Source of the DNA: DATBFG01 sp036558645
GTDB taxonomy: Bacteria; Acidobacteriota; Terriglobia; Terriglobales; Acidobacteriaceae
Length of the DNA stretch: 8,198 nt
Direction of reading: 5' to 3'
Assembly: GCA_036558645.1 (NCBI GenBank)
Contig: DATBFG010000104.1
Coordinates: 1 to 8,198 of the forward strand
The stretch's first letter is position 1; each line of letters starts with the position of its first letter. Shown in pieces: positions 5,828 through 8,198 of this stretch. A program made the position numbers and the translations under genes. The notes beneath the pieces were generated by a model. The model ran no database searches. It saw only the letters and a list, made by a program, of their open reading frames with translations, and was not told where the DNA came from.

Positions 5828-7326
5828 GAATGCTGTTATCGATTCTTTCCCCACTTTCGCTGCTAGCGATTTCGGTGCTTCCTGCCAATGCGCAGCAGTA
5901 CAAATATCAAACGCCGGCGCGACCTGGGGTCGCCACGCCGGACACGGTCGAGACCTCTATCGGCACATTGCATCTCAAACACGGCTACCCTCTTCCCGAT
6001 ACTGTCGAGAAAATCTACGACAATCTGGATAGATCGCGCGCGCTTCAGGCCTTCTTGCTGGCGCTTCCGATTGTGGAGCAGGCCGCCATGCGGGACGAGT
6101 TGCGTAAACTCGGGCCGGACAATCAGACCGATTTCATTACCGAGAATCTTACCGACTCAAGGACCATTCAACTCACGGAGAACGACGACACGATCTATAA
6201 CTTTATCTGGCTGGACACACATGAGGGACCGTTGATCCTGGAGATTCCGCCCAAGGTCCTCGGCATCATTGACGACTTCTGGTATCACTGGGCGGCCGAC
6301 GCAGGCATCACCGGTGCAGACAAAGGGCAGGGCGGAAAATACCTTGTGCTGCCTCCCGGCTACAAGGGCGAGGTGCCATCGGATTACTTCGTCATTCGCC
6401 CCGCCACGTATGGAAACTCGCTGCTCATCCGAGGCTATCTTGTCGATGGCTCGACGAAGCCCGCAGTCGAATCGATCAAGAAGAATCTCAAGATCTACAA
6501 CCTTGCTGATGCGGCGAACCCGCCCGCGATGAAGTTTGTCAATGGATCGGGGATTTACACGAACTTCGACTATCCGACGGACTTCTCGTATTGGACTTTA
6601 CTGAATGAGGCCATTCAGGAAGAACCAAGCACGGGAAGCAATCCGACCACGCTCGGTCTTTTTGCGTCCATCGGCATTGCCAAGGGCAAGCCGTTCAATC
6701 CCGATGCGCGGATGAAGAAGATCCTGGAAGACGCCGCCAACATTGGTGCTGTCACCGCACGCGCCATTACCTACAAGATGCGTAACCCCGACGCCTACTA
6801 CTATCCCAACAGCTCCTGGCGACTGCCTTACTTGGGGGGCTATAAGTTCGAAGACTCGCCCGGTGTGAGCGATCTGGATGGAGCGATCAACTTCTTCTAT
6901 CTCGCCGGAGGCGACACGCCGGCAATGGAGCAGAAGATGGTGGGCCAGGGCTCGCAATACCCGTGGGCTGTTCAGGACTCACAGGGCAATCCGTTTGATG
7001 GTGCCAAGACTTACAAGCTCCACCTTGCTCCCAACGTTCCGGCTAAGGATTTCTGGTCTGCTGTCGTCTACGACAATCAGACGCGCTCGCTGTTGCAGAG
7101 AGACCAGCAGTTCCCCAGCGTGAGCAGCCATATCAAGGGCCTAAAGACGAATTCTGATGGCTCGGTCGACATCTACTTCGGCCCTAAAGCCCCTGAAGGC
7201 TACGAGAATAACTGGGTACAGACGATTCCCGGCAAAGGCTGGTTCATTCTCTTCCGCCTCTATGGCCCGCTGGAGCACTGGTTTGACAAGACGTGGCGGC
7301 TGGGGGAGATCGAGCCACAGGGATAA
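5824..7326 (+). CDS. Exported DUF1254/DUF1214 domain protein
   Basis: From ATG 5824 the product has 500 residues. A signal peptide (hydrophobic residues 3-20, cleavage ANA|QQ after Ala23) with no lipobox predicts a soluble exported protein, unlike its lipoprotein neighbour. A pre-domain segment TSIGTLHLKHGYPLPDTV and LDRSRALQAFLLALPIVEQ (44-86) leads into DUF1254, with ENDDTIYNFIWLD at about 119-131 replacing the more usual PNADTLY. DUF1214 closes the protein: YKLHLAPNVPAKDFWSAVVY, DGSVDIYFGPKAP (from 445), NNWVQTIPGKGWF and FRLYGPLE. This is the longer subfamily with the GxLxFxxGYP-like lead, so the tandem pair are distant paralogues and not a recent duplication. The start is chosen by the GGAGG and the ATGA overlap with a mini-ORF; ATG 5806 and 5830 are alternatives. 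Function of the family is unknown to me. Confidence 0.9.
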   Translation: MRMLLSILSPLSLLAISVLPANAQQYKYQTPARPGVATPDTVETSIGTLHLKHGYPLPDTVEKIYDNLDRSRALQAFLLALPIVEQAAMRDELRKLGPDNQTDFITENLTDSRTIQLTENDDTIYNFIWLDTHEGPLILEIPPKVLGIIDDFWYHWAADAGITGADKGQGGKYLVLPPGYKGEVPSDYFVIRPATYGNSLLIRGYLVDGSTKPAVESIKKNLKIYNLADAANPPAMKFVNGSGIYTNFDYPTDFSYWTLLNEAIQEEPSTGSNPTTLGLFASIGIAKGKPFNPDARMKKILEDAANIGAVTARAITYKMRNPDAYYYPNSSWRLPYLGGYKFEDSPGVSDLDGAINFFYLAGGDTPAMEQKMVGQGSQYPWAVQDSQGNPFDGAKTYKLHLAPNVPAKDFWSAVVYDNQTRSLLQRDQQFPSVSSHIKGLKTNSDGSVDIYFGPKAPEGYENNWVQTIPGKGWFILFRLYGPLEHWFDKTWRLGEIEPQG

Positions 7327-7632
7327 AAATCAAGATCTTGTCTGCGACCGAAGAAACCCGCCGTTTAAATCCCGATAGGAGTGTCGGTTCTGAAATAGAG
7401 GAGCCGTGAGCGCGTCGCGTGAAATTTCGAGATTGGCCGACACGAGCCAGTGTCGAGTCTCGCGACTGCGTGGGTCCACAGGGAGCTGCGATCCACTTAT
7501 CCGCCAGTTACCGTCCCGAGCAACATCGGAACGGATTACTAGACACATCGCGACTAGCGATTCTCGAAGATGGGATATGACTGTTGGGCGCTTGTTTCCG
7601 TCAGAACGCTGACTGGAACTATAGTGAAGCGA
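7327..7632. other. Intergenic interval with no supported gene
   Basis: Frames on both strands are open for up to about 107 codons, but none has a recognisable protein pattern. The interval includes a perfect 10-base palindrome CAAGATCTTG at 7331-7340, just after the stop of the DUF1254 gene, with no loop and no T tract. GAGGAG at about 7399-7404 sits almost on top of a GTG (7406) whose 68-codon product looks random. I see no clear terminator and no clear promoter. Confidence 0.5.
7596..7618 (+). promoter_or_regulatory. Hairpin just upstream of the CPECGH gene start
   Basis: TTCC-GTCAG pairs with CTGAC-T-GGAA around an AACG loop: nine base pairs with one bulged T. The 3' arm contains the only Shine-Dalgarno-like GGAA ahead of the candidate GTG (7624) and ATG (7633) starts, so folding could hide it. 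Whether it acts in translation is inference. Confidence 0.3.
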
Positions 7633-8142
7633 ATGGCATCCGGCGATCTTCAACGTGTTTGGTTTGAAGAGATGGTCGAGGTGTTGCGTTCGAGATGGCG
7701 TCGAGAGATGCTGTTCGAAGCCATGATCCGTCTACGTGATGACCTCGATGAAATGCTTCAGCGGATCCGGCGCGAACGTCAGATTCCTTCTTCCGTGACT
7801 CAGTGTCCGGAATGTGGGCATATCGGTGAGAGCGCGCCACCTCACGTGACCATGCAAGCGATGATCCTGTCTGTAAGCCGTTTTGCCATCGACGAACCCG
7901 AAGCAACACGCGCGGTAGAGAAAGCGTGGAAGGCCCATCAAAAAACGAATCATCTGGATGTTTACGGACAAGCAGCTTCCGCTAACATCCATGCCAAACA
8001 AACCTCAATGCGGGGCCATGCGGTCCGAGCATATACAGGTGAGACCGAGGACGTAATATCGCAGAATCTGATCTGCTTGTTACAACGTCAAAGCTCTCGT
8101 TGCAACATGCCCGGAAGGTCGGACAGCTCGGATGAGGCATAA
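7633..8142 (+). CDS. Small conserved hypothetical protein with a CPECGH zinc-knuckle motif
   Basis: From ATG 7633 the product has 169 residues. Residues 1-50 (DLQRVWFEEMVEVLRSRWRR, RLRDDLDEMLQRIRRERQ) are charged and helical, with possible coiled-coil character. CPECGH at 58-63, with a following PPHV, forms a half zinc-ribbon that could bind a metal with His63 and His71 or on dimerisation. A helical part AMILSVSRFAI and KAWKAHQKTNHLDVYGQ follows. The pattern is familiar to me from hypothetical proteins of Acidobacteriota; no function is known. The residues after about 113 look unstructured and may be a lineage-specific tail. The start is uncertain: the frame is open back to ATG 7570, GTG 7624 is also possible, and none has a strong ribosome binding site. 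No signal peptide is seen, so the protein should be cytoplasmic. Confidence 0.6.
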   Translation: MASGDLQRVWFEEMVEVLRSRWRREMLFEAMIRLRDDLDEMLQRIRRERQIPSSVTQCPECGHIGESAPPHVTMQAMILSVSRFAIDEPEATRAVEKAWKAHQKTNHLDVYGQAASANIHAKQTSMRGHAVRAYTGETEDVISQNLICLLQRQSSRCNMPGRSDSSDEA

Positions 8143-8160
8143 GGTATAAAGCTCGAAATT

Positions 8161-8184
8161 GCCTTCGTCTTGCTGACGAAAGGC
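8161..8184 (+). terminator. Hairpin at the right edge, possible terminator
   Basis: GCCTTCGTC and GACGAAAGGC can form a nine-pair stem with one bulged A around a TTGCT loop, 18 bases after the CPECGH gene stop. The position suits a terminator, but only TATTCC follows, without a proper T tract. Confidence 0.35.
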
Positions 8185-8198
8185 TATTCCGGGCGCGC

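Noticed and set aside
7331..7340. Perfect palindrome CAAGATCTTG after the second DUF1254 gene, considered as a terminator
   Set aside because: It has no loop and no T tract; a 10-base palindrome alone cannot support a terminator or operator call.
7330..7653. Open frames on both strands in the interval before the CPECGH gene
   Set aside because: Neither the 107-codon minus frame nor the 68-codon plus frame shows a domain, a hydrophobic segment or a sound ribosome binding site.
1..8198. CRISPR array, tRNA, rRNA, or known defence system
   Set aside because: No regularly spaced repeats, no cloverleaf or rRNA-like stretch, and no nuclease, toxin or restriction motifs were seen in reading both strands.

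Overview
The window looks like accessory chromosomal DNA of a moderately GC-rich Gram-negative bacterium. Signal peptides, a lipobox and an outer-membrane beta-barrel remnant point to a diderm. The combination of gene families (paired DUF1254/DUF1214 proteins, a secreted GH26-like enzyme, a small CPxCGH protein, a radical SAM gene) resembles soil Acidobacteriota of the Terriglobia type. That placement is from memory of the families and is tentative.

Layout. Positions 1-1123 hold a minus-strand operon: a radical SAM protein followed 19 bases later by the start of a gene that runs off the left edge and looks like a class II aldolase-type protein. Positions 1124-1809 are poorly coding; the best candidate is a short, possibly secreted minus-strand ORF. 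Positions 1810-2733 encode a secreted GH26-like glycoside hydrolase with an excellent ribosome binding site.

From 2733 to 4160 the DNA is a graveyard. It holds a minus-strand outer-membrane transporter-like gene with a frameshift and lost C-terminus. Next is a plus-strand lipoprotein/DUF1254-DUF1214 gene with a stop, a frameshift and a large internal deletion. Last is a minus-strand orphan DUF1214 C-terminus. From 4265 to 7326 two apparently intact, divergent DUF1254-DUF1214 proteins lie in tandem, one a predicted lipoprotein and one a predicted soluble exported protein. They are separated by 125 bases carrying two tiny ORFs with good ribosome binding sites, the second overlapping the next start as ATGA. 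From 7327 there is about 300 bp of noncoding DNA, then a small CPECGH protein and a weak hairpin at the right edge.

How the genes fit together. Four separate DUF1214 C-terminal ends occur within 3.4 kb, in two orientations and at low mutual similarity. This suggests a local array of cell-envelope DUF1254/DUF1214 genes, with an outer-membrane channel, that has turned over repeatedly and retained two members. Their biochemical function is not known to me. No CRISPR array, tRNA, rRNA or intact mobile element was seen.
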